NCBI GenBank assembly: GCA_016508695.1
Contig: VNKQ01000014.1
Coordinates: 1,178,001-1,242,000, forward strand
DNA from: Hyphodiscus hymeniophilus
Taxonomy: Eukaryota; Ascomycota; Leotiomycetes; Helotiales; Hyphodiscaceae
Reading direction: 5' to 3'
DNA length: 64,000 nucleotides
Both the position numbers and the translations under genes were made by a program. Positions 12,139 to 24,640 of the stretch are shown in pieces. The notes beneath the pieces were generated by a model. That model did no database searches and had not been told where the DNA came from. It was given only the letters and a program-made list of their open reading frames with translations. How positions within the stretch are numbered: the stretch's first letter is position 1; every line of letters starts with the position of its first letter.

Positions 12139-12591
12139 TGGGCGCGGAAACAGCTCCGTTTTGCGCTGCATGGACCAGGGTCTAGTGGAAGTTAAATAGA
12201 TAGTTCGTCATCCTGGTCAATAAACAAGAGAGACCATAGATCACAATTGCTCCTCTCAGAATGGTAACTCGAGATCAACTGCAGGCTGCAGCATGGCCTT
12301 CTCGAACGAACTTCAAATTATGATCCTGTCAAATACACAGTGTTGGCCGCCTATGCTTCAATCAATCGCTCGTGATCAATTAATTAGACTGGAATTTGAC
12401 AAGAACATTGAGTTTCTTTTGAATTCGTTTGGCTATCTGTTATTTACAAATTTGTGGGCTCGAGGCTGGAAGCAAGTCCAACTGAGTCAAAAGCGGCGTG
12501 GAAATCCGCCGCCTCGCCGATCATTAACGTCAAGCTCTTGAACTGAGAGCTTACCCAAACCTACTTTCAACCACTAAACTCACATACAATC
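12139..12591. other. Intergenic between MED11 and VPS5
   Basis: 3' region of MED11 and promoter of the sorting nexin. Short frame at 12293-12541 has no support. No TATA box or repeat recognised. Confidence 0.5.
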
Positions 12592-14614
12592 ATGGATTTG
12601 GAAGATGGAGGAGATTCGCCTTGGGGTGGTATACCATCCTTAATCTTTCAGTCAATTATGGGGCAAGTCTGACCTATGCTCCAGATGTCCCTTCGCGCAG
12701 TCCAACGAACACAGCCAAACCTACGGAAGCTACAGTATTCGGAGAAAGAGGTCGGTCGATTTCGGAGTTGGTTAGATCACTACTGATGTGTGCAAATAAA
12801 GCAGAAGAGAATGGAAAGACCCCAACACTCGATACCTCCATTGAACCATCTTCATCCCAGACCCTCAAATCACCGGCCGGACGACAAAGAGGCCCGCGTC
12901 GCGCAGGTGCCCAACCAGTTCGTCTACAAGCTGTTGATGATTCTCTAGGACCTCTAGGACCACTCGGTGATAATGCGCCAGCCGTTACGAATGATGTGCC
13001 CCCCATTCCGCCACAGAAAGAACAGTTGGTGTCACGCCAGACTGCAGGGTCGAAACATGGCTCACAACCTGCGGATGTCACGCGGAAGGTCATGGACTCA
13101 GGTAGTGCGCCGGATGATATGGAGCCTACAGTTGGACCACGCATACCGCCTCCTGTGCAGCCTTCCCAAGGCGCGCAAGTGAGGAGAGAGACCCAGCCTA
13201 GTGTCAGCATCGAACAAGCTGCAAAGCCATCCTTTGATATCAGCGTTGGTGATCCACACAAGGTTGGAGACTTAACAAGCTCGCATATAGTGTATCTCGT
13301 CAAGACGAAGGTAAGAATATTCCTGTAAAACGGGAATGCAGCTGCTGATCGACAAAGACTACTTCCAAAGCCTATCGCCAACCAGAATTCGCTGTCACTC
13401 GAAGATACAGAGATTTTCTATGGCTGTATAATTCTTTACACTCGAACAATCCAGGTGTAGTTGTGCCACCACCTCCTGAGAAACAAGCTGTCGGTCGTTT
13501 TGATACCAATTTCGTGGAGTCTCGACGGGCTGCGCTGGAACGAATGCTTAATAAAACTGCGGCGCACCCTACGCTTCAACATGATGGGGACTTGAAATTG
13601 TTCTTAGAGAGTGAGGCTTTCAATGTGGATGTCAAACATAAGGAGCGGAAAGAGCCTGGTCTTGGAGAGAGTAAGGGAATGTTCAGTGGATTGAGTATTT
13701 CCGTTGGCGGTGGCAGCAAGTTTGTTGAACAAGATGAAGTACGCAAAGCGAGGTGTTATGATGAATATTGGCTAACGATTTCAGTGGTTCCATGAACGTC
13801 GAGTATACCTGGATGCGCTGGAGAATCAACTCAAGTCCCTTCTTAAAGCCATGGATGTTGTGGTTTCCCAGCGTAAAGGCATTGCCGAAGCAGCTGGCGA
13901 CTTTTCCGCTTCCCTCCATTCTCTGTCGACAGTGGAGTTATCTGCTTCACTATCAGGGCCTCTCGAAGGTCTGGCAGACCTCCAGATTCGTATCAAAGAA
14001 CTCTACGATCGCCAGGCGCAACAAGATGTCCTTACTCTTGGGATCACAATAGATGAATACATCCGTCTAATTGGAAGTATCAAGAATGCATTTGGGCAGC
14101 GCCAGAAAGCTTATCATTCGTGGCATACTGCTGAATCGGAAATGCAGAAACGCAAGTCTACCCAGGACAAGCTTTTGCGGCAAGGAAAGACTCAACAAGA
14201 TCGTCTCACACAAATGCATGCTGATGTCGCGGATGCTGAGCGTAAGGTCCACCAAGCAAGATTGCTGTTCGAGGACATGGGTCGATTAATGAGGGGTGAG
14301 CTGGAGCGATTTGAGACGGAGAAAGTGGAAGACTTCAAGAGTGCCGTTGAGACTTTCTTAGAGGGTGCTGTTGAAGCGCAAAAAGAGGTTTGTTATCAAA
14401 CAAATGGCAAAGAATATTGCTAATATGACTTTAGCTTATCGAGTTATGGGAGACGTTTCTAATGCAACTCGACGCCGAGGAAAACGACAATGCTTTCTAC
14501 AAGCCCCCTGTGGAACCCGCAGCACGTGGAGCAGCCAAGCGACTTTCCGGTGAGATGGCAACGGATTCAAAGTTAGCAGCTACAGTTACTGCTGAGGATA
14601 GTGATGATGAATGA
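12592..14614 (+). CDS. VPS5: Vps5-type sorting nexin (retromer SNX-BAR)
   Basis: Membrane-bending retromer component that binds endosomal PI3P and recycles cargo to the Golgi. Five exons: 12592-12628, 12685-13310, 13358-13738, 13785-14387, 14435-14614 (608 aa). A disordered Pro/Ser-rich N-terminus starts MDLEDGGDSPWGD. The PX domain (about 205-330) carries the RRYRDFLWLYNSLH signature and the PPPPEKQAVGRF loop that contacts phosphoinositide. The Vps5 C-terminal BAR region (about 360-580) is helical (FVEQDEWFHERRVYLDALENQL and later ELWETFLMQL). The first exon is only 37 bp; its ATG is chosen because SPWGD resumes perfectly after the intron. The end is acidic (EDSDDE). The gene converges on bL31m, with 279 bp between stop codons. 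Confidence 0.9.
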
Positions 14615-14893
14615 GCGTAAGGATTATTGCAAAAGTAATTGGGAGGCTTGTTCAAGTATGGCTGTGATTGGGCAGCTTGAAGCTGCATCGCAGTGTTTTG
14701 TACATAGAAGTCCCTTTTAACGCCTTCCATTCTAACGAATGGCTTGACTATACACCTGGAAGTTCCAACCTCGCTCCTCAATGCAGGTATGCCCACTTTC
14801 GTCATATGAGTACAATATCAATACACCGTCCTTGAGCCGTCCCATCAATATGTCGTTGCAGACTGAGAGCTTGGCTTCCGGAGGTCGCAGGGT

Positions 14894-15448
14894 TCACTTC
14901 TTCCGGTCTTTCTTCTTATTCTGCAAAGCAACAGAAACCAATTTCCCCTCTCTCATGACCTTAATCATCTCCCCTCCCTCCCGATTCCCGTCTCCCTCTC
15001 CTGACACAGCACTCTCAGAATACCCACTCCCACCTCCAACACCGGAAATCAAATCCATCAAACTCTCGCCCGCCTCTTCCACTCTTGCTTCCACGTTTGC
15101 GCCGTCTTCGTCCTCTCCCTGGCTATCCAAATCCCACCCCCTGCCAAACCTATTCCTAAAAGCCCTCAGTCTCCCCGCCTCATCTTGCTCTACATTCCTT
15201 AACGAGTCGAGAGAAGGCTGCCACATGGGATGGTTCCGAGTATCTTTTGTGCTTTTAAAAAGAGGTTTAGGGCTTGTTGTGCGTACGGTAAAGGTTGAAC
15301 CGTCAGAGAGCGTTATTAGTTGCGTGAAGGTGTAAGGTCTGTGAGGACGTTTGAGGAGTGTTGCGTGCCGGACTTGTTGGGTGCAGCAGGAGGGAGGATG
15401 ACTTGCTATGCTCGCGCGTTTGGCTGCGATTGAGGTAAGTGAAGACAT
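14894..15448 (-). CDS. Mitochondrial ribosomal protein bL31m
   Basis: Large-subunit protein of the mitochondrial ribosome (yeast Mrpl36 family). Single exon, 184 aa from the ATG at 15448; an upstream in-frame ATG at 15511 would add 21 residues. The N-terminus is rich in Ser/Ala/Arg as in a mitochondrial presequence. The core is diagnostic: RHATLLKRPHRPYTFTQL, then LSDGSTFTVRTTSP and KSTKDTRNHPMWQPSL, followed by DEAGRLRAFRNRFG. The tail has an acidic Gly/Ser-rich stretch and a basic end (NKKKDRKK). The 15448 start is preferred because a presequence of about 30 residues before RHATL is usual. Converges with VPS5. Confidence 0.88.
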   Translation of the reverse strand: MSSLTSIAAKRASIASHPPSCCTQQVRHATLLKRPHRPYTFTQLITLSDGSTFTVRTTSPKPLFKSTKDTRNHPMWQPSLDSLRNVEQDEAGRLRAFRNRFGRGWDLDSQGEDEDGANVEARVEEAGESLMDLISGVGGGSGYSESAVSGEGDGNREGGEMIKVMREGKLVSVALQNKKKDRKK

Positions 15449-15653
15449 CGTGCGTGGTGCAATTGCGTCGTGAGCTCGAGAGCTTGTCGAAATTGCTGCT
15501 AGGAAAACCATACGGGAGGCGGAATGTGCCGTAAGTGCTGTCAATATCAACACAAAGCAGCCTCATTTTCACCCCAATCAAGAGCTGTCTCCGCTAGCTA
15601 CATCCGCATAACGATTCAAAGTACCCTTTCTTTTGTGTTTCAGCTAGCCTGTA

Positions 15654-15917
15654 CTAATCCAGAATCTTCACCTTTTGTCTCTGTCCGACCGCGGACCTCA
15701 CTATAACTGGCATTTTCGACAAATCTTGCAGCTCTATAACTTGATGCTTTGTTGCAATGGATCCCAATTGGGCCCTAGAAAGCTGGGAAACAAGACAGCA
15801 GTAGCCGCGAGAAGGTTCTTTGAAGTGGTCTGGAAATGGAACAGAGTTGGATGTGAAGCGTTGCAGACGAGAAGGTGTATGCTTTTGGGTATCTTCTGGT
15901 TCTGGCATAGCTGACAT
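15654..15917 (-). CDS. Hypothetical small ORF
   Basis: An ATG-initiated 87-codon frame (MSAMPEPEDTQKHTPSRLQR...) lying between bL31m and the flavin-reductase-like gene. I recognise no domain, signal or membrane segment. Its Pro/Ser/Gln-rich head and basic tail are plausible for a small protein, but chance cannot be excluded; an overlapping plus frame of similar size exists. Confidence 0.25.
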   Translation of the reverse strand: MSAMPEPEDTQKHTPSRLQRFTSNSVPFPDHFKEPSRGYCCLVSQLSRAQLGSIATKHQVIELQDLSKMPVIVRSAVGQRQKVKILD

Positions 15918-16132
15918 TCTATTCAGATACTGCTAGGGTCCTGCATATTGGGCTGCGAAGTCACCAGGCGTGTCATGAACGAACGAACTCACGAACTCTG
16001 AATACATCGGTTACGATTGCTGCCTTGCAACGCCGCTCAAGATCCATATTCTCTCTACTATTTGGGCCGACTTCGCAGAACTCGACCGCAGAAGAAAAAG
16101 AGCGAATTGAAGAGCCGCTTTCAAAAGATTCT

Positions 16133-16921
16133 ATGGCGATGCCCGACGAGTCAACGTACTCCAACAGTTCGCCTGAGCCAGGATGGTCAAATTCTCAAAA
16201 ATTACGACGCATAATGCGCACTCTTCCTTCCTCTGTGGTAGTTTTGACCGCCACCGCCGCCCATTCACACCCGAATTCCGACGCGACCAACCCCCAACTC
16301 CTTCAAGCCAGACCAAAACTTTCCCGCGGAATGACCTTGTCATCTTTCAATAGCCTGACTCTGTCGCCAGATCCAATCATTACTTTCAACATCCGTTGCC
16401 CATCCTCGACGCTGGGAGCTATTCATTCCCGCAAACAATTCCTCATACACATTCTCGATGCGAGTTCAGAGGCAGCACGGATTTCGGATTGTTTCACGAT
16501 GAGAAATGTAGATAGTCATGAAAATGCGTTTACGCGGGGAAGGGGAGACGGACTTTTCACACTTGAGTCAGAGCTCGTACCTGACTCTCGGGGGCAAGGG
16601 AATTATTATGCGCTTCCCAGGCTGAGCGGGAAAGGAATTGGCAATGTACTGAGCTGTGAGCTTTTGAAAGGTCAGAATGGAACGACCGCAATACAGGGCC
16701 ACCATGGAGATGTGAAAGCACCAAGGGCTCCAGGAGGTCTGATTGCAGTTGGTGATCATGTGCTGGTTTTGGCTCGAGTAGTGGACATTTTGGGTCCGAA
16801 GCAGAATGGCGGCAAAACGAAAGTGGCATATGGCTTGAGCTATGTGGATGGGAAGTACAGACGAGTCGGGCCTTCACTTTCGTTGGAGAGCGAGAGAAAA
16901 CAGCAGACGATTCGATCTTGA
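16133..16921 (+). CDS. Flavin-reductase-like (FMN-binding split barrel) protein, probably mitochondrial
   Basis: Member of the flavin reductase-like domain family (PF01613): FMN-binding split-barrel proteins that reduce flavin with NAD(P)H or have related roles. The domain begins about residue 20 with LRRIMRTLPSSVVVLTA and continues through RGMTLSSFNSLTLSPDPIITFNI, the classical flavin-binding strand pair. It ends with GLIAVGDHVLVLARVVDI and LSYVDGKYR. The listed start is the first in-frame ATG. The frame stays open upstream to about 15911 without ATG and encodes a presequence-like stretch (LQRRSRSIFSLLFG), so an unrecognised first exon is likely. No intron is needed within the part shown. 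Substrate cannot be inferred. Confidence 0.8.
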   Translation: MAMPDESTYSNSSPEPGWSNSQKLRRIMRTLPSSVVVLTATAAHSHPNSDATNPQLLQARPKLSRGMTLSSFNSLTLSPDPIITFNIRCPSSTLGAIHSRKQFLIHILDASSEAARISDCFTMRNVDSHENAFTRGRGDGLFTLESELVPDSRGQGNYYALPRLSGKGIGNVLSCELLKGQNGTTAIQGHHGDVKAPRAPGGLIAVGDHVLVLARVVDILGPKQNGGKTKVAYGLSYVDGKYRRVGPSLSLESERKQQTIRS

Positions 16922-17811
16922 CCATGGTGTGTATTTCAAAAGGTGATACTGGAAATACTACACGTGTAATTCTACACTGCTCTACATGCAATACCAAACT
17001 TCATATGATACCTTGAAGGGACTTTGAATCGTCCTTGCAAGTGATTAAGCTTCCCAAGGATCTCAATCTCACAGAAAGAAGCCCCTGGATACAGAGCCTA
17101 CTCATCTTTCTACTCGTTCACTACGCTGCAACGTTGGGAGCTGGGTCCAGACATGATTTCGTAAAATAGGGAATTGAACCACCTTATAAGTCCCAGCAAG
17201 GGAATCGAAGACAGACAATCAACGAGTTGAGACTCATACTTTAATAATCAAAGTGTACTTCGAGCAACGAGAGTGCCTGGCCCTTACTAGACGGTCGAAC
17301 TGGTATGCTGCCTTCTGGCTAGTTTACTTGGGCAATGGCGTAAGGTTTCTGCTTTATTCGCTCCGAGACAATCATGGTAGGTTACTCAGGGGAGCTGCTG
17401 ATAGTGCTTATACTTTCATTTGAATATAAAGCTCTGGACACAGCAGTCGTGGTGTTTCCCTTGGGTAATGAAGTAATTCTGATTCTAGTCGAGCTGCAGC
17501 ACAAATCTGTGTTAAGTCCCTGTGGCAAGAGTTTCATACTATAGCATGTCGCATCACAAATGCAAGCCAAAGATGCTGTAAGGATCTTTCAATTCTGTTC
17601 TTTTCTGACTAGTCTTAAGTACGCACGCAATGTTGGCACAAACATACATTTTTGGAATTAATTCCACCTCACGTAGGCGAAGTAGGCAGTCAATAAAAAG
17701 ATGGATTCAGCGAAGCCAAGCTCATGATGCCTTCGAATGACCACTAAAAAAACCAACCAGTTCAACTCCGCAAAAGCTACCCGCTCAAATGACACGAAGT
17801 GGGAGACAAAT
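16922..17811. other. Intergenic, no gene recognised
   Basis: 3' regions of the convergent flavin-reductase-like gene and Hsp90. Only short frames are present; no repeat or RNA gene recognised. Confidence 0.5.
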
Positions 17812-19968
17812 CTAATCGACTTCCTCCATGGCGCTCTCAGCAGGTGCATCAGCCGATGCCTCCTCAGCAGCAGTCTCCTCCTCAGTTTCGGGCTCCTCAT
17901 CAACGTTTAGGCCGAGAGAAACAAGCTTGTGTATGCGCTCAGCGAAGCCAGCAGGTTCCTCGATGGTGAAGCCGGAAACGAGAAGGGATGTCTCGAATAG
18001 GAGTTGGGTGATGGACTTGACGGTGCGATCGTTCTCTCCATCGGCTTCGACTTTGCGCTTGAGCTCCTTGATGATGGCAGAGCGGGGCGAAATCTCGAAG
18101 GTTTTCTTGGAAGACATGTAGGATGACATGGAGGTGTCACGGAGAGCTTGCGCCTTCATGATACGCTCCATGTTGGCGGACCAACCGAATTGACCGGTAC
18201 GGATAGCACAAGGGGAACCGAGCAGCTTGTGGGAAACAACAACCTTCTCAACCTTGTCGCCCAAAACGTTCTTGAGAGCCTTGGCAAGACCTTCAAACTC
18301 CTTCTCCTCGGCCTCACGAGTCTTCTTCTCTTCCTCGGTCTCCTCAAGCTCAAAGTCTTTGGTGATATCAACAAGCTTCTTGCCCTCAAACTCCTTCAAT
18401 TGAGTCATAGCATACTCATCGATGGGGTCAACCAAGAACAGGACCTCGAAGTTCTTCTCCTTGAGTGAGTCCAAAAATGGAGACTTCTGGACAGCCTTGA
18501 GAGATTCGCCAGTGATGTAGTACATGTTCTTTTGGTGTTCAGACATGCGGGTAACGTAGTCGGAGAGAGAGGTGATATCATCGCCAGACTTGGTGGAGTT
18601 GAATCTTAGAAGCTTGGCAAGAGCCTGTCTGTTTTGAGAATCTTCGTGGATACCGAGCTTGATGTTCTTGGAGAAGGCAGTATAGAATTTGTCGAATTGT
18701 TCCTTGTCTTCCGCGATCTCAGCGAATAGTTCGAGAGTCTTCTTGACGATGTTCTTCTTGATGACCTTCATGATCTTGTTTTGTTGAAGAGTCTCACGAG
18801 ACAAGTTCAATGGCAGATCCTCGGAATCAACAACACCCTTGACGAAGCTCAGCCACTCAGGAATGAGATCGGTGGCATCATCAGTGATGAAGACACGGCG
18901 GACGTAAAGCTTGATGTTGTTCTTGGTCTTCTTGGTCTCGAAAAGATCGAACGGAGCACGCTTGGGAACGAAAAGAATTGCACGAAATTCGAGTTGACCC
19001 TCAACGGAGAAATGCTTGACAGCCAAGTGATCCTCCCAATCGTTGGAAAGGGACTTGTAGAAGGAGCCGTATTCCTCGGGGGTGATATCTTGAGGATTAC
19101 GGGTCCAGATTGGCTTTTGCTTGTTGAGCTCCTCCTCCTCAATCTTGGTCTCCTTGATCTTCTTGGTTTTCTTCTCCTTCTTCTCATCTTCTTCGTCAAC
19201 TTCCTCGATCTTTGGCTTCTTGTCGTCGGCCTCGTCTTCCTTAGTCTCCTCAGCATCCTCATCGGGAACCTCTGTCTCGGTCTCCTTGGAAACGTGTAGA
19301 TAGATGGGGTAAGAGATGAATTCGGAGTGCTTCTTGATAACCTCCTTGATCTTGGCTTCGTTCAAGTAATCGGTCTGCTCCTCCTTGAGGTGAAGGATCA
19401 TCTTGGTGCCACGTCCTAGATCCTCACCAGAGTCGTCTGGCTTGATGGTGAAGGTACCACCAGCACTCGATTCCCAGATATATTGTTCGTCATCGTTGTG
19501 CTTTGAAATGACGGTGACGCGGTCTGCGACAAGATATGCAGAGTAGAAACCAACACCAAATTGACCAATCATAGAGATATCAGCACCTGCGGTAAGAGCT
19601 TCCATAAATTGCTTGGTGCCAGATCGGGCAATCGTACCGAGATTGTTGACGAGATCCTGAGTTACAACTTAGCAGACATTTAAAATGCATAGCAGCTTGT
19701 TACTTACAGCTTTGGTCATACCGATACCAGTATCGCGGATGGTGAGGGTCTTGTTCTCCTTGTCGGGGATAATATCGATACGGAGGTCCTTGCCAGTGTC
19801 CAGCTTACTCGAGTCAGAGAGCGCCTCATAGCGGATCTTGTCGAGGGCATCGGAGCAGTTGGAGACCAACTCTCGCAGGAAGATCTCCTTGTTCGAGTAG
19901 ACTGTGTTGATAATGAGGGAAAGTAACTGAGAAATCTCAGCCTGGAACTCGAAGGTTTCTCCAGACAT
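17812..19968 (-). CDS. HSP90: Cytosolic Hsp90 chaperone
   Basis: ATP-dependent dimeric chaperone for kinases and receptors. Two exons, 19968-19708 and 19656-17812 (701 aa), with a 51-bp intron after GIGMTKA. The GHKL ATPase domain shows the expected features: ELVSNCSDALDKIRYEAL (catalytic Glu/Asn), DTGIGMT, and GQFGVGFYSAYLVADRV. The charged linker (about 215-275) is Glu/Lys/Asp-rich. The middle domain has SLTNDWEDHLAVKHF-like and FVKGVVDSEDLPLNLSRE sequences. The C-terminus ends in the TPR-docking motif MEEVD, marking the cytosolic form. Length is typical of fungal Hsp90. Codons look strongly biased to C-ending forms, consistent with high expression. Scattered TTC and GAA triplets lie upstream, but I see no clean heat-shock-element array. 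Confidence 0.98.
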
Positions 19969-22900
19969 GATTGCGATTGATCTGTTGGTGAGTTAGAAGG
20001 TGTGCAAGGCAGAATAATATGTGCGGCAAGCTTGGTGGTCAAGTGAAATTGCGCCAGACGACCATTGAGGCGTGGAGAGGTATCTTGAACAGGAACAGCG
20101 ATGTGGGGAGGCAGCAGAACGAGAGTGAAGGTTTCACTGATGAGGCTGTATCTTCGAACGGGAAATTCCAAGGCAACAGGAAAAAAAGGGATTGTTGTTT
20201 TGTTTACCTATTATGTATTGTATTCGTGAGGGTATTGAAGAATCGTAACGTCTCTACACGAAGAACGAGAGAAATGGATGGTATGGAGAAGAGGTGTTTG
20301 GAGTTGTGAAGTAGAAAAGCTGAATTTATTTTCGAACTTTGGAAGCTGCTCGAAGCTCGGCCTTAGCGCCATTTTGAGCTTCTTCCAGCCTTCTCGCTTA
20401 TTTTCTATTCATTTCCATCGATTTCCACCAAAAACCCCGTCTCCAGAACAACCAGCCCTGGACCCATTAGGTAGCTTAAAAAAAAAGACGGGGACTTGCT
20501 TCACGTAGAAATCCTCAGCCTCGTACTGCATGAATTGAACTTCAGTGTAATTAAGTTTTCTCTACATCAAAGTTCTTCGAGGTAATTGGAATGCTCAACA
20601 CCCCAGAATTTGGCTTCAAAGCCTAAGGCATGAAGCCAGATGTGAACAAAGTCACGTGAGACTGAAATAGGGGAAAGTGCTCTCCGCGCCAGTTTGCTGC
20701 AATAAGGTAGGCTGTTGGAATTATTCATCGCGTTGTCATTTCTTGGAGTTCATACCCGTGATGACTCGATGTCTCAGTCGACATGGGGAAGTGGTTCTCG
20801 TCGAGAACGTAATATATTTAGTATATCTCAAGAGCAAGGCGTGAAGACTGCCCTCGGAAAACTGACTAGGGGCATGTATTTCATTGCACAACCAATCACC
20901 CAGCGGCCTTTTCAGCAGTTTCCCCCAGCAAGTAGCAAGAAATGAATATCTACCATAAATCGGCACGTCTAGGTGTCCTCACACTGGTCGAACTTTTCGA
21001 AAAAATTGAGATGATCCCAGATCCATGCACAACTGACGCTCAACGTATCTCATTTGTTCAGCCCTGGCTTCCCTTCAACCGTCAACCCTCAACCCATATT
21101 TCTCAAACTCCCAATACCAATACATACCTCAACCACACTCAGTTCCAGGAATGATAATCATTTCTCGTCACCATTATACGGCTCAAAATATTCATCATCA
21201 CCCCAGAGGAATCGTCATCGTCTTATCATCTCGACCATCACCATTGCCATTGTCCGCTTGGTATCCCGAGTCGAAGCCGTAACGTTAGGAGAGCTCTGTG
21301 CTGGGAGATAACACTGAGTATCGAACGAGAGGCTTGCGTTTGGAGACTGGAAGGACATCGGTTAGTTTGGAATCCTTGGAGTCGGTGGTCATGTGAGTGT
21401 TCAATCCGATATTTTGGCTGATAAGCTTGCTTTGGTTGGTGGTCCAAATACAGCAAACAGAACATTGAAATATGGAACAGTATGGGACCTGTTAAGTTGG
21501 AGCCCGAGCCTCGCGCCCCATGATTCTTTACGCTTCGCTCTGTTAACTTGAAAAGTTGAACGAAAATATTACGCTACTAAACGATGGTCAGCACGAGTAT
21601 TGCCTCAACATCTCCGCAACGTTGCACACAACGCGATGCCACAGGTGTAAATCTACCCACCAATTTTCAATCCAGTTGATGTTGAAGATTTTGAAGCTCT
21701 CCCCACGACAGAAATGATCTTCAAGGTTGTGTGCGCAGTCGTTGCAGTAGCCTGTCAACTACAGCCAGCTGGAGCAGCAATTTTCTCCAAAAGTGCTGTT
21801 GCGACACTCGGCATGTCATGTTTCAATTCACTGCTGAGAATTTCTGAAGCGTGGTGCAGCCAATAGAAACAGATGTCTTCTAAGTGATGAACTCTCTGGT
21901 TTCATCAAGATCGTCCGAATATGCTTCGTTTCACACGTCGTCGAGTTTCTCTTTCCCGCGTTTAGGAATTCGGTAGACGTGAGTTCGTTCGCTGAGAGAC
22001 TTCGTCTCTTTGGCCCGAACAACATCTTCCCCGTCACATCCCGAAATAATAGCCAAATTCTCTTGGATACTGCTCCCACTTGAGACAAAACCTATGGTTG
22101 CGCATATGGTGCCTCACTAACGGCTCCCACAGAACTTTTCGGTAAGGCGTCTTACATACTACGCCTATCTTCAGAACATCTTTTGGACTGGCACTATGGA
22201 GATCGACCTTGTGGCAATCGACCGCAGCACTGAAGACGTCAGAAGATACACACTACTCTATAATGACAGTCTTAAGACTAGCCAACGAGGAGCTTCCAAG
22301 GCATATGAAGTCATCCCTTCCTGTTGCTGAAAAGGTGTGTAAAGAACAAGTTTTCGCAAGGTGAGGAACTGGTCGAGTTGGCGCAGAACCTCCTGCGCTT
22401 TGTCCACGGTTGGTACTTTTTTATACCAGACATCATACACCGTCATAGAAAGCTTTTCTATGCTTCCCAACGCGGTCTAGTGCGTCCGCGGGTAAAAGAT
22501 CTGCTCTTGGCGTCGCCAATTTAGGTAATCTGAATACTGAACATGTTTGTATAGTGTATAGCTATTCGTTCTCGACACGTGGGGCAGCAGCACTGTAGTA
22601 TGCGTGGGTATAGTAGTGGGCGTGTGTAAGCAGTGATGGGCTCACAGGGACGACAACCCTAGACAATACATACGCCAGAGAGGAGGAAAAAGCGATATAT
22701 CTGTATGTGTACTTCGGGAGGTAGGTCGAAAAATGAGAGCCTGAAGATATTAGCTTCGCGAGATTGTACTTGTACATACAATGGCGTGTTGGGAGCGGTG
22801 TTTCAAGAGATAGAATACCTGTCGTGTAACATTCTACCAATATGAAGACATTCAAGTCATATACCTCGCAAAGGACGGAATTCGCCAATCTGGGTTGCGA

Positions 22901-24640
22901 AGGCTTGCTTGTAATGGCACAGTCCTAGTCACCAGACTCGACAACATCACAATTTGGATTGGGCGATGATGCTGAATTATGGAAAAAAACTCTGCAGCAA
23001 TTCCATTTCTGACATTGGAGTTGCAACTATTCTGTTGGAATGAGGCATATCATCTTTTCAGTAAAAGTGAAATGGACATTCCCCCCCGTCCTTGGGTTCT
23101 TTCTCATCTACTCGATGCAGATGGTGTGGTTCTGGAAGACCTTGGCTCTTTGCAGCATTTCCTATATGCATACACGCATTCCTTCCTCGTTAATGCTGAG
23201 TCGGGCTTCTGAAGATTGGCCGATGCCCCATGAACGTCTTCTCCAACGTGCCAAGGACGACAAGCTTCTCGACAGGCTGTAGTTGGACTTTCCATGTCCC
23301 CCAAAACCCCTTCCAGCCGCGGAGGCCGAATCCCTATGCATTGTGAGTAGTCCCAGACAATAGAAGGCAAAGAGCACAGGACAAAGTGTTGCAGGTGAGC
23401 ATCATCATTTCTCCTCTCAAATCCCTATGTCTTATCCCCAACGCCCTTCAAATAAACGAACCTATTGTACGTCCAAGTGTAGTAGTCTGGGAGATTTCCC
23501 GGCAGGGCCCCATGGATTATCCCCCTACTCCTAAAAAGACCAGCTAAACTAGGTGTATTCGGAATAAAATGGCTATTTTCCCTCGATTGATTGCGCGGTA
23601 GCATGCTAGTATGGATGGATGTAGGTGGTGATGTGGTTCGCTGTTTTTGAGTACATCACAGCGAGGGCCTTAACACGACGCATCGATGTTGGTCATAGAG
23701 CGCAGACTAATGGTAAAAGAAGATAAGTATATGTGTCTCGGCTCGTGTGGCAGATCTGTAAAGGTTCTCGGTAGGGACGGGGATGGAGAGGCATCGATGA
23801 GCGCAGTAAGAGGAGCAGTAGCAAGGGGCACGTCGATGTGATGCTTTCTAGATATTATGATCTCCGTTATCGCTCATGGCAGTTGCAGAGTTGAGAGGTG
23901 GAGCAGCCCATGATGCAATGTACTCCGCACTCTGTATATCCAGAGCTGGTGTTGTTGTTGGGGTTGTGCTTGCCGAATCGTTTTGGCCGAGGTTCTGGTG
24001 GTTCAGGTCGGCGGTTCTGTGAGATGGCGCTTTGCCTTTCTAGTACATATCTACTACAAATACGGAGGTACAGACTTTACTCATAGCGTGTCTGTGCCAT
24101 CTACCCACTTGACACACTAATAGCAATATCATCAAGACATACATCTACCCATCACCGCACTTGGTCGAAAATGATGCGTCTGCAGCCGTACTAGTAGTTG
24201 TCTGCAGGTTTGCGGCCGAACAGCACGACATTGAGTCCGATGTCCCAATTTGGAAATTTCGTCGCTGCTTCAGCGCGTGGCGTTTATTACTGCGATTGGA
24301 TAATGACAAATGCATCTCATCTGGTGCAGGAGATCAAGCTTTGTAACCCGGCTTGTTTGATACACACGTTTAAATGTTCACCAAAGCAAACTCCGAGTGT
24401 ACGTTTGATTTTGAGAGAAAGGAAGTGTCATCAAGCTACCCAGCTGCCGACTAAAGGGCTAGAAAAGGTCTTCCCGCGATGGCGGGTGATTAATCAGCGG
24501 AGCAAGATATAAATACTCGAATGATTACCTTGGGTGGCCTCCTTCTCAGTTATCTAGTACCAGTATACTTATACACCTTTACAACTCTTCTCCATGGATT
24601 GATCGCCTTGTCAATCAGTGTACTGTTAAATTCCATCGTA
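19969..24640. other. 4.7-kb stretch without recognisable gene
   Basis: The first 400 bp is the Hsp90 leader and promoter. Beyond it many short frames occur on both strands (for example 20715-20945 +, 22562-22888 -, 23898-24086 +), but none has a recognisable domain, consistent splice signals, or coding-like periodicity. No TE ends or tRNA boxes were seen. It could hold long UTRs or non-coding RNA; that is speculation. Confidence 0.5.

Noticed and set aside
12674..13381. 235-codon minus frame opposite the VPS5 N-terminal region
   Set aside because: Shadow of a real gene; the plus strand has consistent exons and PX-domain homology.
18781..19299. 172-codon plus frame opposite Hsp90
   Set aside because: Leu-rich antisense of the Glu/Lys-rich linker and middle domain.
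19969..20460. Heat-shock elements upstream of Hsp90
   Set aside because: GAA and TTC triplets occur but not with the regular 5-bp alternating spacing needed for a confident call.
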